DNA of 64,000 nucleotides from Amphibalanus amphitrite. Taxonomy: Eukaryota > Arthropoda > Thecostraca > Balanomorpha > Balanidae. The notes under the pieces were generated by a model that saw only the letters and a list, made by a program, of their open reading frames with translations, had not been told where the DNA came from and did no database searches. Position 1 is the first letter of the stretch. Every line of letters begins with the position of its first letter. Made by a program: the position numbers and the translations under genes. Location of the stretch: positions 248,001 to 312,000 of the forward strand of contig NW_024882032.1 of the NCBI RefSeq assembly GCF_019059575.1. The letters run 5' to 3'. Shown here in pieces: positions 47,377-59,918 of this stretch.

Positions 47377-47640
47377 TAGTGATGTCAATTACGGAAAATC
47401 GGAATACCGATACCAAACCAAATACCTACCAACCAAAACCGTGGAGAAATACCGAAACCAAACCGACTTGGGAACATGAGGGAAATACCAACTTTTTACC
47501 GATTTTTTAGCCTCTTATACATAAGTGGGGGTTCATGATACCAACAAAATACTAAACACATTAGGATTGAAATACCAAATACCAAGTTGGTATTGGTTTG
47601 GTACCGGTATACCAAAAAGTCGGCATCCGATTGACATCTC
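47377..47640 (-). mobile_element. TACC-rich hAT-like MITE, copy 3
   Basis: It has the same orientation and near the same sequence as copy 2, starting TAGTGATGTCAATTACGG and ending GATTGACATCTCT. The 8 bases right after it do not match GTACAGTG on the left, so the duplication is broken or the neighbouring element has changed this side. Confidence 0.8.
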
Positions 47641-47648
47641 TCACCTTT

Positions 47649-47753
47649 TTAGGCGCAATTTCAAAAATTTAAAGACCAAATTCAAAAAGTTTACAATTAA
47701 AATGCACGTGAACGTTTTGAATTTGGTCTTTAACTTATTGAAATTGCGCCTAA
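47649..47753 (+). repeat. 39-bp-arm hairpin between two transposons
   Basis: The left arm TTAGGCGCAATTTCAAAAAT (continuing to about 47687) and the right arm ending TTGAAATTGCGCCTAA differ at about three positions; the loop is ~27 nt. It fills the gap between the hAT-like MITE and the 47766 element. Confidence 0.85.
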
Positions 47754-47765
47754 AATGCTGTAGTA

Positions 47766-48898
47766 CCGTAAAATGGGGTGTTAAGGGACAGTTTTGAGGT
47801 GTTTTGTTAAATAACTTAAGAAGGGTTGGAGATACAAGCATCAGCTTGTCAGCATTTTATGTGGAATTTGGTGCTTTACATGCCTGCTACATTAATGTTT
47901 TAAAAATATATACATGCATATTATTTTTTATTATTTTTCATCACTGTCCCTTAGCACCCCAATGTGGGGTGTTAAGGAACACCTGTATTATTCCAAGAAA
48001 TGGTCATCAAATGACCACAATTGGGGTGTGAAAGGGCACACAATCTATTTATTGAAATCTTTTCCATATTCTGTCACAAAACAAGTCAGGTTCATTCACC
48101 ACTAATGGCCTTTTTAGCCCATTACATGTAATGCAGTTTACGCTTCTGGAAAATGTGCTAATTATAAGGTAAACAGAACCAAAAAGTACCCTGTCATCAA
48201 CAAAAACCCATTTTGAAGCTAGTCACTTGTCATTATGTTGCCCTCTTTGTTTTGGCCTTTTTATGATGACATCACATTTACCTACGTCAGTCTTCATTGA
48301 CCCACCCTTGTAAAAGAGTGTTATGGAAGTTTTGAGGTGTTTTGTTATATAACTTAAGATGTGTTAGAGATGAAAGCATGAACTCGCCAGCATTTTATGT
48401 GGAATTTGTTGTTTTCCATGCCTACTGAAAGAAAACTTAATGAAATTATATTTAGATATTGTTTCCTATTTTTTCTTCCCTGTCCCTTAGCACCCCACAT
48501 CCATCTCAAAATATGCATGTGTCCGGAAAAGAGGAAGAGGACGATAAATGAATGGGTGGATTTGTATAAGTTTTTCAGGAAACATGTGCAACACATGTGA
48601 CAATACACCTATGCATTCATTTTACCTGTACACCTACTAGTTTATGTGGTACACACAGAGTTTTGGAGATGTCTCAATTTTGTGAAAATGTGGCATGATT
48701 TTCAAAACCATTTTTGAACCAAATCACTTGCATGAAAAACCATTCCATTTTGTCCTATAGTCAAGAACAAAACAGTGTCAACTACCACACTCAAGTTTTT
48801 ATTAAACATTCTCAAATAATGAACTTAACATGACTCAAAGTTTGTCCCACGCAACTCTCCCTTATCACCCCACTGTCCCTTAACACCCCATTTTACGG
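47766..48898. mobile_element. TA-flanked element with 27-bp inverted repeats and internal duplication
   Basis: Perfect 27-bp terminal repeats begin CCGTAAAATGGGGTGTTAAG, with TA at 47764-47765 and 48899-48900. Inside, the segment starting GTTTTGAGGTGTTTTGTTA occurs twice (about 47793-47900 and 48331-48430). CCCTTAGCACCCCA motifs recur at about 47949 and 48483. No transposase is seen. Confidence 0.9.
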
Positions 48899-49065
48899 TA
48901 CAGTGTTATATAGATAATGTATGTCACTAAGACTGGAGATGTGTCTTTTAGAGGGAATGCAATCACGTATCTTCACAATTTTCTTTAAAGTAGTTTATAT
49001 TAAATTTTGTCAGATTTTTTGTTACAATAGAAGAAAAGATTACCTACCAGTAAAACGCCTTTGGG

Positions 49066-49935
49066 CGAAGAACGAGCGAGCGAGATGGTGAGCCCTGCAC
49101 GTGCGAAAGGGCGAGAGGGTACTTCCAACGGGCTTGTGCAAAGCACCCTTCTAACCGGTCGCTAGCGGTGTACCAAATTTGAACGCAATCGGCCCAGCCG
49201 TTCCTGAGATCTGGAAGCGGCATTCTGCACGTGCGCACGTGCAGACGGGGTCCAAACTGACTTTTGCACGGCACCCTACTAACTGGTCCCCAACCGTGTA
49301 CCAAATTTGAGCGCAATCGGCCCAGCCGTTCTCGAGAACTGGAAGCGCCTCATGCACGTGCGCACGTGCAGTAGCACCTTATCCGCAACACATGGGAATG
49401 CATTGCCTGCGTGCAAGGCCGTATAAGAGGCCTGGTGGGTGCCTACTTGTTTGCCAAGTTTCAGCGAAATCGCCCAGTAATTACAGAGTTATTAAAATGG
49501 GAACAAATTTGACACCTCTTATTGTTGTATTTTGCACGTGCACTGGGGGTGACCCACATGCATCGAGAGTATCCTATTTTTGGTAGAAGGGATTCTGCTA
49601 CCCTACATAAATTACCACAAGTCAATCGCCCAGGCGGCTGCTGAGATATGGGCCTCTCAAAATCACTACTTTTGCAAAACAGCTTGAACACCCTTGACAT
49701 TTCACGTGGCACGTGCCACGACGGTCACTGAGATGTATCAAAAATAGTATATTACGGGGTAGAAGGGATGGGGCTACCCAGCAAAAAAAGACCGCAGGCC
49801 AATCGGTCCAGCGGTTGCTGAGATATAAGCCTCTCAAAAGCGTTACAGGCCGGGCCGGGCCGGGCCGCTCATACTGAGATTTTTCCGTTATATTGAAAAA
49901 ACTCGCTTCGCTCGCTGCGCTCGCTCGCTCGTAAT
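49066..49935. repeat. Repeat block with CGAGCGAGCGAG ends and internal duplications
   Basis: The left edge has GAACGAGCGAGCGAG and the right edge CGCTCGCTCGCTCG. Inside, a ~120-bp unit with ACCAAATTTGAACGCAATCG is doubled (49160-49390), and a ~170-bp unit with GAGATATRRGCCTCTCAAAA is doubled (49580-49840). Several CACGTGC words are present. The class is unknown. Confidence 0.6.
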
Positions 49936-51212
<1,277 letters not shown>

Positions 51213-52723
51213 GTCTCGTCTCCTCTCCCCCTCTCTCCTCTCAGAGGCACCACTGGTGACCACCCGCCGCTCTGGCCGTTCCGTCGCGGTGCTGACGAGG
51301 TGCTAACGGCGCATCATTTTCTCCTCGCCTCCGGACGAACAGAATAGCCCCCTCGTGGCCCCCTGGGTCCGCCTTGCAGCCGTCATCCCCTCCCCCCCCC
51401 CCACCGATTCATCGGTCCGGCGGCTCCATAATCTGAGCGTCAATCTTTCTGGGAAAGTGCTGAGGCGCGGGCTGTGTGCCCGTTGCCAGCCCAAAGTTGG
51501 TAAATACTGCCGTTGTGAGGAGTGCCAGTCGCAGCACCAAGTTGGGAAATATCGACTGAATCGACACGCAGAATAGGAAGAGGAGGGGGTAAGAACTTAC
51601 AGAAAGAGTGTGGGGTGTACAGAAAGGATGTTGTGTAAAAACGGGATCAGAGCGGTAACTGCTAAGCGTAATTCAATAAAAGTGCTTCCTTTAAGTTCTA
51701 TTGCACTATTTTGCTCTCCGTCCCTCTCTTTTGAATATATTTGAATGCATTAGTTGTAATCGGTTTATTGTTTACATCATCATTCAATTGCACTGTTGTA
51801 CATACATGCGGTACACAAGGGTGCGATCGGGCAGAAGAAAAACGCGCAATGTTATCCAAGTAATGTTGGCCTGTTCTTGTGCCAGAGTTGAAAGTATCTT
51901 AAGGCACAAACTATGCACATCGATTTTAAACTCAGGAAACTAAGCAGAAACATAGAAGGGAAAGGAACATTTAAAACTAACGATATCAACTTTACCGAGC
52001 TTTACAAATAACACGTGAAAACTCAAAACATTAACAGCAATCGGCCCAACCAAACGCCGAATCTGAGAATTGTTATTCTGATATTTCAGTAAGGCATGCC
52101 AACATGCAAAGACTGATCGACAGAATGACAAATATTAGTCGTAAAGGGATTTTTATTTGGCTTGCGTTGGCTTACAGAAGATTTGGATCAATTCTGAACA
52201 ACGCCCAATTCCGTCTGTCTGTCGTTTTATCAAAAATGCCCGCAAGGAAAGGTTTGTCTAAATTTAAAGTCTAAACCTTTTTTGCAACGATCATCCCAAG
52301 ACACTGGTGGCGCATTCCAAATATTCACCATATGCTTTGCCGTCATGTTATCACAATGTCTCGTCCTACAAACGTTACTGTTTTACAAAAAGAACTATTG
52401 ACACTGAAAACCTCTTGACATCCCACGCACATCTTGAATTGAGAAGCGCTCGGCGATTTGCAAACGAGCTGTCGGCATTACGATTTCTAATTAAAAATTA
52501 AAAAAACGTTTCTGTCCGCTTTAAAATACCGTTGACCTCCTGTTGCGATGTGACCCACGTGAAGTGGTTGGCACTTATCGAAGACAGTGAGCACTGGCAA
52601 GGCATGGGTTGCTGACAGCGTTATTTATATTACCGGTTAATCTGCAAAAATATCGGTCTTTGAAGCTATCGCTCTACCCGGGAGCCCTTCTCGTATGCTT
52701 GAAACAGAAGTGGTACGAAAATA
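51213..52723. other. Unassigned sequence before the tandem array
   Basis: 51240-51580 is GC-rich and could be an exon or promoter area, but I recognise no product. The remainder is AT-rich. Confidence 0.45.
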
Positions 52724-55026
52724 TCCGAAGGTTGGGACTTTTCAATTAGACAATCACTATTCTTTAGAATTGTGATTTTCTATTGAAAATCCCAACCTGA
52801 GCTACCTCTCTAGGGGGGTGTTTAGCGTTTCTGCCGCGATTTGGGTCATTTTGACTCCCGCAAAAACGGCACGGTCAACTTTCTTGCCATTTTCAGCGTT
52901 TGGTCCCCTATGGGGGAGCTACCTTGTGGCAAAGTTGCAAAAAATATAATGGTCCCGTTTTGGGGTAATCGGCACGTGCATTTTCCCATAGGGTTAACAT
53001 GGGGAAAAATTGGAAATTCGATTTGCGAAAAATTTCGTCAATTATATTTGTTGATATTTTTAGGGTCGGATCTCGGGCAGGCACCCCAACTGACGGTGGT
53101 AATTATTTAAAATATAATTGACAAAATTTCGGGTAATCGTCACAAACAGTTACCCAATGTTGAGCCTATGGCGATTTCGAAAAATTATTTTCAAATCGAT
53201 TTTGCAAAAAATTCCACGTTAGATTTTGAAAATGTTCCAATATGTTGTGCCCCGGGGTGTCGGCTACCAAATGGTATGGGTCAGATATGAGGCGATTGAA
53301 AAGCACGTGCCACGTGCAAACGTGTTTGATGGGGTAACCTCCGGGAAAATCCGACATTGGCCAACTGGGGGTCCTATGGCGTGGAAACGACTTCATCTAG
53401 CGACACCAAATCAGTGCAGCCGGTGAGCAGATGAGTCCAGCTTGTCGCACCAGTGGTCACGTGGCGCACGTGCTATTGCACGTGCCGTGGCACGGGGTCA
53501 ATTGCGGTGCTTAAATATACTAGCATTGTGAAATGCAAGGAATGGGGGAAATACCCGTCAGGCCGTCAGTTTTTATGATAGGGTCAATCTGAAAACGGGT
53601 ATAGGCACAGAATGAAGGGGGCAAAAAAACTGCTATCTCGGATTTTTTGTAAAATGAAAAATTTAAAATTCTAGGGAAATTATATATTCGAAAGGTGAAA
53701 TTTCCCTAAATTTTCCCGTTTTTCGAGTTTAGCCGTCCACTGTTCAGAGACGTTTACACCGGCCGGGGTCATCTTTTACATGCTGATGGCCACGTCGATG
53801 GGTCATCACGTGGCGTGAACGGTGAAGCTATCAGAGGTCCGGCACGTGCCACGTGCCCACGTGTTTGAGTCGCGTACCTCCCAGATTATCGTGTGTTTGC
53901 CGATTTGTGGCGTTATAGCACGAAAACAGCACCAGTCAGGAAGCCTGAAATGGTGCAACCGGCCAGGGGACAAGTCCTGCTTACACCACCAGTGGTTACG
54001 TGGCACACGTGCGAAGATGGGCACCTCCGTTGCGGAGATATTTTATAGTGAAATAATCAAATGTACATAACTTTTTCAGTTTAAGTCCGATTGGGCTAGA
54101 ATTTGGTGGGTGGATGAATTGTTAAGCGACATGAACGAATGCGCCATGTTTGTTGCAGTGCGCCACGTTTGTCTCAAAGCGCCATTTTTGCCGCAAAGCG
54201 CAGAATGTGCGTAACTTTGTCGAACATTGGACGATTAGGATGCGCTGTAATTAAGAGATGGCTGCTTAAACGGCAGATATGAATGCACCACATTTGCCGC
54301 AGGGCGCCATATTTGTCTTAATGCGTCAGTGTTTGCGTTTTGCCTACGGCGGGCGTTTTTTGCGGCGGTGTTTGCGTTTTTTTTCGGTGTTTGCGTTTGA
54401 CGGCGGGCGGCCGTTTTTGCGTTTTTGGCGGTGTTTGCGTTTGACGGCGGGCGGCCGTTTTTTGCAGCGGTTTGCGGTTGGCGGCGGGCGTGCGTGCGTT
54501 GCGGGCGTTTTTTGCAGCGGTGTTTGCGTTTTTTTTTTGCGGTTTTTGTGTTTGGCGGCGGGCGGGCGGGCGATGCGGGTGTTTTTGCTGTTTGCGTTTG
54601 GCGGCGGGCGGCCGTTTTGGCGGCCGTTTGCGGCGGGCGGCCGTTTTTTGCGGCGTTTTGCGGTTTGCGGCGGGCGGCCGTTTTTTGCGGCGTTTTGTGG
54701 TTTGCGGCGGGAGGCCGTTATTTGCGGTTAGCGGCGGGCGGCGGGCGGTCGTTTTTTGCGGCGTTTAGCGGTTTGCGGCGGGCGGCCGTTTTAGCGGCGG
54801 TTTGCAGCGGGCGGCCGTTTTTTGCGGCGTTTTTTTGTGGTTTGCGGCGGGCGGCCGTTTTTTGCGCTGTTGCGGTTTGCGGCGGGCGGGCGTTTTTTTG
54901 CGGCGTTTTTTGCGTTTTTTCTGCGGTTTTCGGCGGGCGGGCGATTGTTTTTTTTGCGAAGTTTGCGTTTGCGTTTTGGGCGTGCGTTTTGCGGTGTTTG
55001 CGTTTGGCGGCGGGCGGGCGGTTTTT
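52724..55026 (+). repeat. Helentron/HINE-like tandem unit 1
   Basis: It starts TATCCGAAGGTTGGGACTTT, followed by a ~70-nt hairpin (52731-52798: GGTTGGGACTTTTCAAT paired with ATTGAAAATCCCAACC, and an inner stem around ATTCTTTAGAAT). It then has a ~1.4 kb body with 11 CACGTG sites, a 19-bp triplicate (54141-54197) and the G+T minisatellite (54328-55026). The 3' subterminal repeat is missing where it joins unit 2. Confidence 0.85.
54328..55026 (+). repeat. G+T-rich minisatellite (unit 1)
   Basis: It is built from ~37-bp words such as TTTGCGGCGGGCGGCCG plus TTTTTTGCGGCGTTTTGCGG, and has almost no A on the + strand. Clusters such as GGCGGCGGGCGGGCGGGCG could form G-quadruplexes. Overlapping long frames (FCGVCVWRRAGG-type repeats) occur in several frames and on both strands, and are not genes. 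Equivalent blocks lie in units 2-4. Confidence 0.95.
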
Positions 55027-57516
55027 TATCCGAAGGTTGGGACTTTTCAATTAAGAACAATCACTATTCTTTAGAATTGTGATTTTCTATTGAAAATCCC
55101 AACCTGAGCTACCTCTCTAGGGGGGTGTTTAGCGTTTCTGCCGCGATTTGGGTCATTTTGATCGCCGCCAAAACGGCACGGTCAACTTTCTTGCCATTTT
55201 CAGCGTTTGGTCCCCTATGGGGGAGCTACCTTTTGGCAAAGTTGCATAAAATATAATGGGCCCGTTTTGGGGTAATCGGCACGTGCATTTTCCCATAGGG
55301 TTAACATGGGGGAAAATTGAAAATGCGATTTGCGCAAAATCTGTTCAGTAATATTTGCCCACATTTTTAGGGTCAGTTCTTGGGCTGGCACCTCACTTTC
55401 TGGGGGTAATTATTTAAAATATAAATGACAAAATTTCGGGTAATCGACTCCGACAGTTACCCCATGTTGAGCCTATGGCAATTTCGAAAAATTATTTTCA
55501 AATCGATTTTGCAAAAAATTTCCACGTTAGATTTTGAAAATGTTCTAATATGTTGTGCCCCGGGGTGTCGGCTACCACATGGTATGGGTCAGATATGGGG
55601 CGATTGAAAAGCACGTGCCACGTGCAAACGTGTTTGATGGGGGAACCTCGTGGAAAATCCGACATTGACCAACTTGGGGTCTTATGGCTCAAAAACCACT
55701 CCACCTAGTGACACCAAATAAGTGCAGCCAGTGAGCAGATGAGTCCAGCTTGTCGCACCAGTGGTCACGTGACGCACGTGCTATTGCACGTGCCGTGGCA
55801 CGAGGTCAATTTTTGTGCTAAAGTACCCCAACATTGTGAAATGCAAGGAATGGGGGAAATGGCCGTCAGGCCGTCAGTTTTTATGATAGGGTCGATCTGA
55901 AAACGGGTATAGGTACAGAATGAAAGGGGCTAAAAAACTGCTATCTCGGATTTTTTGTAAAATGAAAACTTGAAAATTCTGGGGAAATTATATATCCGAA
56001 AGGTGAAATTTCCCTAAATTTCACCGTTTTTCGAGTTTAGCCGTCCACTGTTCATGGACGGTGACACCGGCCGGGGTCATCTTTTATATGCTGATGGCCA
56101 CGTCGATGTGTCATCACGTGGCGTGAACGGTGAAGCTATCAGAGGTCCGGCACGTGTCACGTGGCCACGTGTTTGAGTCGCGTACCTCCCAGATTATCGT
56201 GTGTTTGCCGATTTGTGGCCTTATAGCACGAAAACAGCACAAGCCAGGAACACTGAAATGGTGCAATCAGTGAGGGGACAAGTCCTGCTTGCACCACCGG
56301 TGGTCACGTGGCACACGTGCAAATCTGGGCACCTCCGGTGCGGAGATATTTTATAGTGAAATATTCAAATGTACATAACTTTTTCAGTTTAAGTCCGATT
56401 GGGCTAGAATTTGGTGGGTGGATGAATTGTTAAGCGACATGAACGAATGCGCCATGTTTGTTGCAGTGCGCCACGTTTGTCTCAAAGCGCCATTTTTGCC
56501 GCAAATCACAAAATGTGCGTAACTTTGTCGAACATTGGACGATTAGGATGCGCTTTGATTGAGGGATGGCTGCTTAAACGGCGGATATGAATGCACCACA
56601 TATGCCGCAGGGCGCCATAATTGTCTTAATGCGTCAGTGTTAGCGTTTTCCCTAAGGCGGGCGTTTTTTTTGCGGCGGTGTTTGCGTTTTTTTTTCGGGG
56701 TTTGCGTTTCACGGCGGGCGGCCGTTTTTGCGTTTTTTGGCGGTGTTTGCGTTTGGCGGCGGGCGGCCGTTTTTTGCGGCGTTTTGCGGTTGGCGGCGGG
56801 CGTGCGTGCGTTGCGGGCGTTTTTTTTGCGGCGGTGTTTGCGTTTTTTGCGGTTTTTGTGTTTGGCGGCGGGCGGGCGGGCGATGCGGGTGTTTTTACTG
56901 TTTGCGTTTGACGGCGGGCGGCCGTTTTAGCGGCGGTTTGCGGCGGGCGGCCGTTTTTTGCGGCGTTTTGCGATTTGCGGCGGGCGGCCGTTTTTTGCGG
57001 CGTTTTGTGGTTTGCGGCGGGCGGCCGTTTTTTGCGGCGTTTTGTGGTTTGCGGCGGGCGGCCGTTTTTTACGGCGTTTTGCGGTTGCCGGCGGCCGGCC
57101 GTTATTTGCGGTTAGCGGCGGGCGGCGGCGGTCGTTTTTTGCGGCGTTTAGCGGTTTGCGGCGGGCGGCCGTTTTTGCGGCGTTTTGCGGTTCGCGGCGT
57201 GCGGCTGTTTTTTTGCGGCGTTTCGCGGTTGGCGGCGGGCGATGCGGGCGTTTTTTTTGCGGCGGCGGTGTTTGCGTTTTTTGCGGTGTTTGTGTTTTGC
57301 GGCGGACGCGCGTTTTTTTTGCGGCATTTTGTGCGTTTTTTCTGCGGTTTTCGGCGGGCGGGCGATTGTTTTTTTTTGCGAAGTTTGCGTTGGCGTTTTC
57401 GGCGTGCGTTTTGCGCGTTTTGCGGTGTTTGCGTTTGGCGGCGGGCGGGCGGTTTTTCACAATTAAAGTCCCAACCTTCGGATCCGCAGTGCTGTTCGAC
57501 AAGCGCTGCCCGGGCC
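55027..57516 (+). repeat. Helentron/HINE-like tandem unit 2
   Basis: It has the same order as unit 1, but here the 3' end is complete: ACAATTAAAGTCCCAACC (inverted to the start) followed by GTTCGACAAGCGCTGCCCGGGC, which contains a GC-rich palindrome. The minisatellite is about 56650-57455. Confidence 0.87.
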
Positions 57517-59918
57517 TATCCGAAGGTTGGGACTTTTCAATTAGACAATCACTATTCTTTAGAATTGTGATTTTCTATTGAAAATCCCAACCTGAGCTAC
57601 CTCTCTAGGGGGGTGTTTAGCGTTTCTGCCGCGATTTGGGTCATTTTGAATCCCGCAAAAACGGCTCGGTAGATTTTCTTGCCATTTTCAGCGTTTGGTC
57701 CCGTATCGGGGAGCTACCGGCTGGCATCGGTCGCTTGAAATATAATTAACCCGTTTTGGGGTAATCGGCACGTGCATTTTCCCATAGGGTTAACATGGGG
57801 AAAAATTGAAAATGCGATTTGCGCAAAATCTGTTCAGTAATATTTGTCCACATTTTTAGGGTCAGTTCTTGGGCTGGCACCTCACCTTCTGGGGGTAATT
57901 ATTTAAAATATAAATGACAAAATTTCGGGTAATCGTCACAAACAGTTACCCCATGTTGAGCCTATGGCAATTTGGAAAAATTATTTTCAAATCGATTTTG
58001 CCAAAAATTTCCACGTTAGATTTTGAAAATTTTCCAATATGTTGTGCCCCGGGGTGTCGGCTACCACGTGGTATGGGTCAGATATGGGGCGATTGAAAAG
58101 CACGTGCCACGTGCAAACGTGTTTGATGGGGTAACCTCCGGGAAAATCCGACATTGGCCAGCTTGGGGCCCTATGGCTCCGAAACCACTCCACCTAGCGA
58201 CACCAAATCAACGCAGCCGGTGAGCAGATGAGTCCAGCTTGTCGCACTAGTGGTCACGTGGCGCACGTGCTATTGCACGTGCCGTGGCACGGGGTCAATT
58301 TTTGTTCTTAAATACACCAACATTGTTAAATGCAAGGAATGGGGAAAATAGCCATCAGACCGTCAGTTTTTATGATAGGGTGGATCTGAAAACGGGTATA
58401 GGCACAGAATGAAGGGGGCTAAAAAACTGCTATCTCGGATTTTTTGTAAAATGAAAAATTCAAAATTCTGGGGAAATTATATATTCGAAAGGTGAAATTT
58501 CCCTAAATTTTCCCGTTTTTCGAGTTTAGCCGCCCACTGTTCAGAGACGGTGACACCGGCCGGGGTCATCTTTTACATGCCGATGGCCACTTATATTGGT
58601 CATGACGTGGCGTGAGTCGTTAAGCTGTCAAAGGTCCGACACGTGCCACGTGGCCACGTGTTTGAGCCGAGTACCTCCCACATAATGGTGTTTTGGCCAA
58701 CTGGTGGCCGTATAGCGTGGAAACAGCACCAGTCAGGAAGCCTGAAATGGAACAATCGGTGAGGGGACAAGCCCTGCTTGCACCACCGGTGGTCCCGTTG
58801 CACACGTGCAAATCTGGGCACCTCCGTTGCGGAGATATTTTATAGTGAAATATTCAAATGTACATTACTTTGTAAGTTTAAGTCCGATTGGGCTAGAATT
58901 TGGTGGGTGGATGAATTGTTAAGCGACATGAACGAATGCGCCATGTCTGTTGCAGTGCGCCACGTTTGTCTCAAAGCACCATTTTTGCCGCAAAGCGCAG
59001 AATGTGCGTAACTTTGTCGAACATTGGACGATTAGGATGCGTTGTAATTAAGGGATGGCTGCTTAAACGGCAGATATGAATGCACCACATTTGCCGCAGG
59101 GCGCCATATTTGTCTTAATGCGTCAGTGTTTGCGTTTTGCCTACGGCGGGCGTTTTTTTGCGGCGGTGTTTGCGTTTTTTCGGCGTTTGCGTTTGACGGC
59201 AAGCGGCCGTTTTTGCGTTTCTTGGTGTTGTTTGCGTTTGGCGGCGGGCGGCCGTTTTTCGCGGCGTTTTGCGGTTATCGGCGGGCGTGCGTGCGTCGCG
59301 GGCGTTTTTTTTTGCGGCGGTGTTTGCGTTTTTTGCGGTTTTTGTGTTTGGCGGCGGGCGGGCGGGCGATGCGGGTGTTTTTGCGGTGTTTGCGTTTGGC
59401 GGCGGGCGGCCGTTTTAGCGGCGGTTTGCGGTGGGCGGCCGTTTTTTGCGGCGTTTTGCGGTTTGCGGCGGGCGGTCGTTTTTTGCGGCGTTTTCCGGTT
59501 TGCGGCGGGCGGCCGTTTTTTGCGGCGTTTTTTTGTGGTTTGCGGCGGGCGGCCGTTTTTGCGGCGTTTTGCGGTTGCCGGCGGCCGGGCGTTATTTGCG
59601 TTGTTGCGTTTTGCGGCGGGCGGCCGTTTTTGCGGCGTTTCGCCGTTGGCGGCGGGCGATGCGGGTGTTTTTTGTGGCGGCGGTGTTTGCTTTTTTTGCG
59701 GTGTTTGCGTTTTGCGGCGGACGGGCGTTTTTTGCGGCGTTTTTTTGCGTTTTTCTGCGGTTTTCGGCGGGCGGGCGATTGTTTTTTTGCGAAGATTGCG
59801 TTTGCGTTTTGGGCGTGCGTTTTGCGGTGTTTGCGTTTGGCGGCGGGCGGGCGGTTTTTCACAATTAAAGTCCCAACCTTCGGATCCGCAGAGCTGTTCG
59901 ACAAGCGCTGCCCGGGCC
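57517..59918 (+). repeat. Helentron/HINE-like tandem unit 3
   Basis: It begins TATCCGAAGGTTGGGACTTT with an intact 5' hairpin. The body and minisatellite (about 59126-59862) are followed by the complete 3' subterminal repeat and the CTGCCCGGGCC palindrome. Confidence 0.87.
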
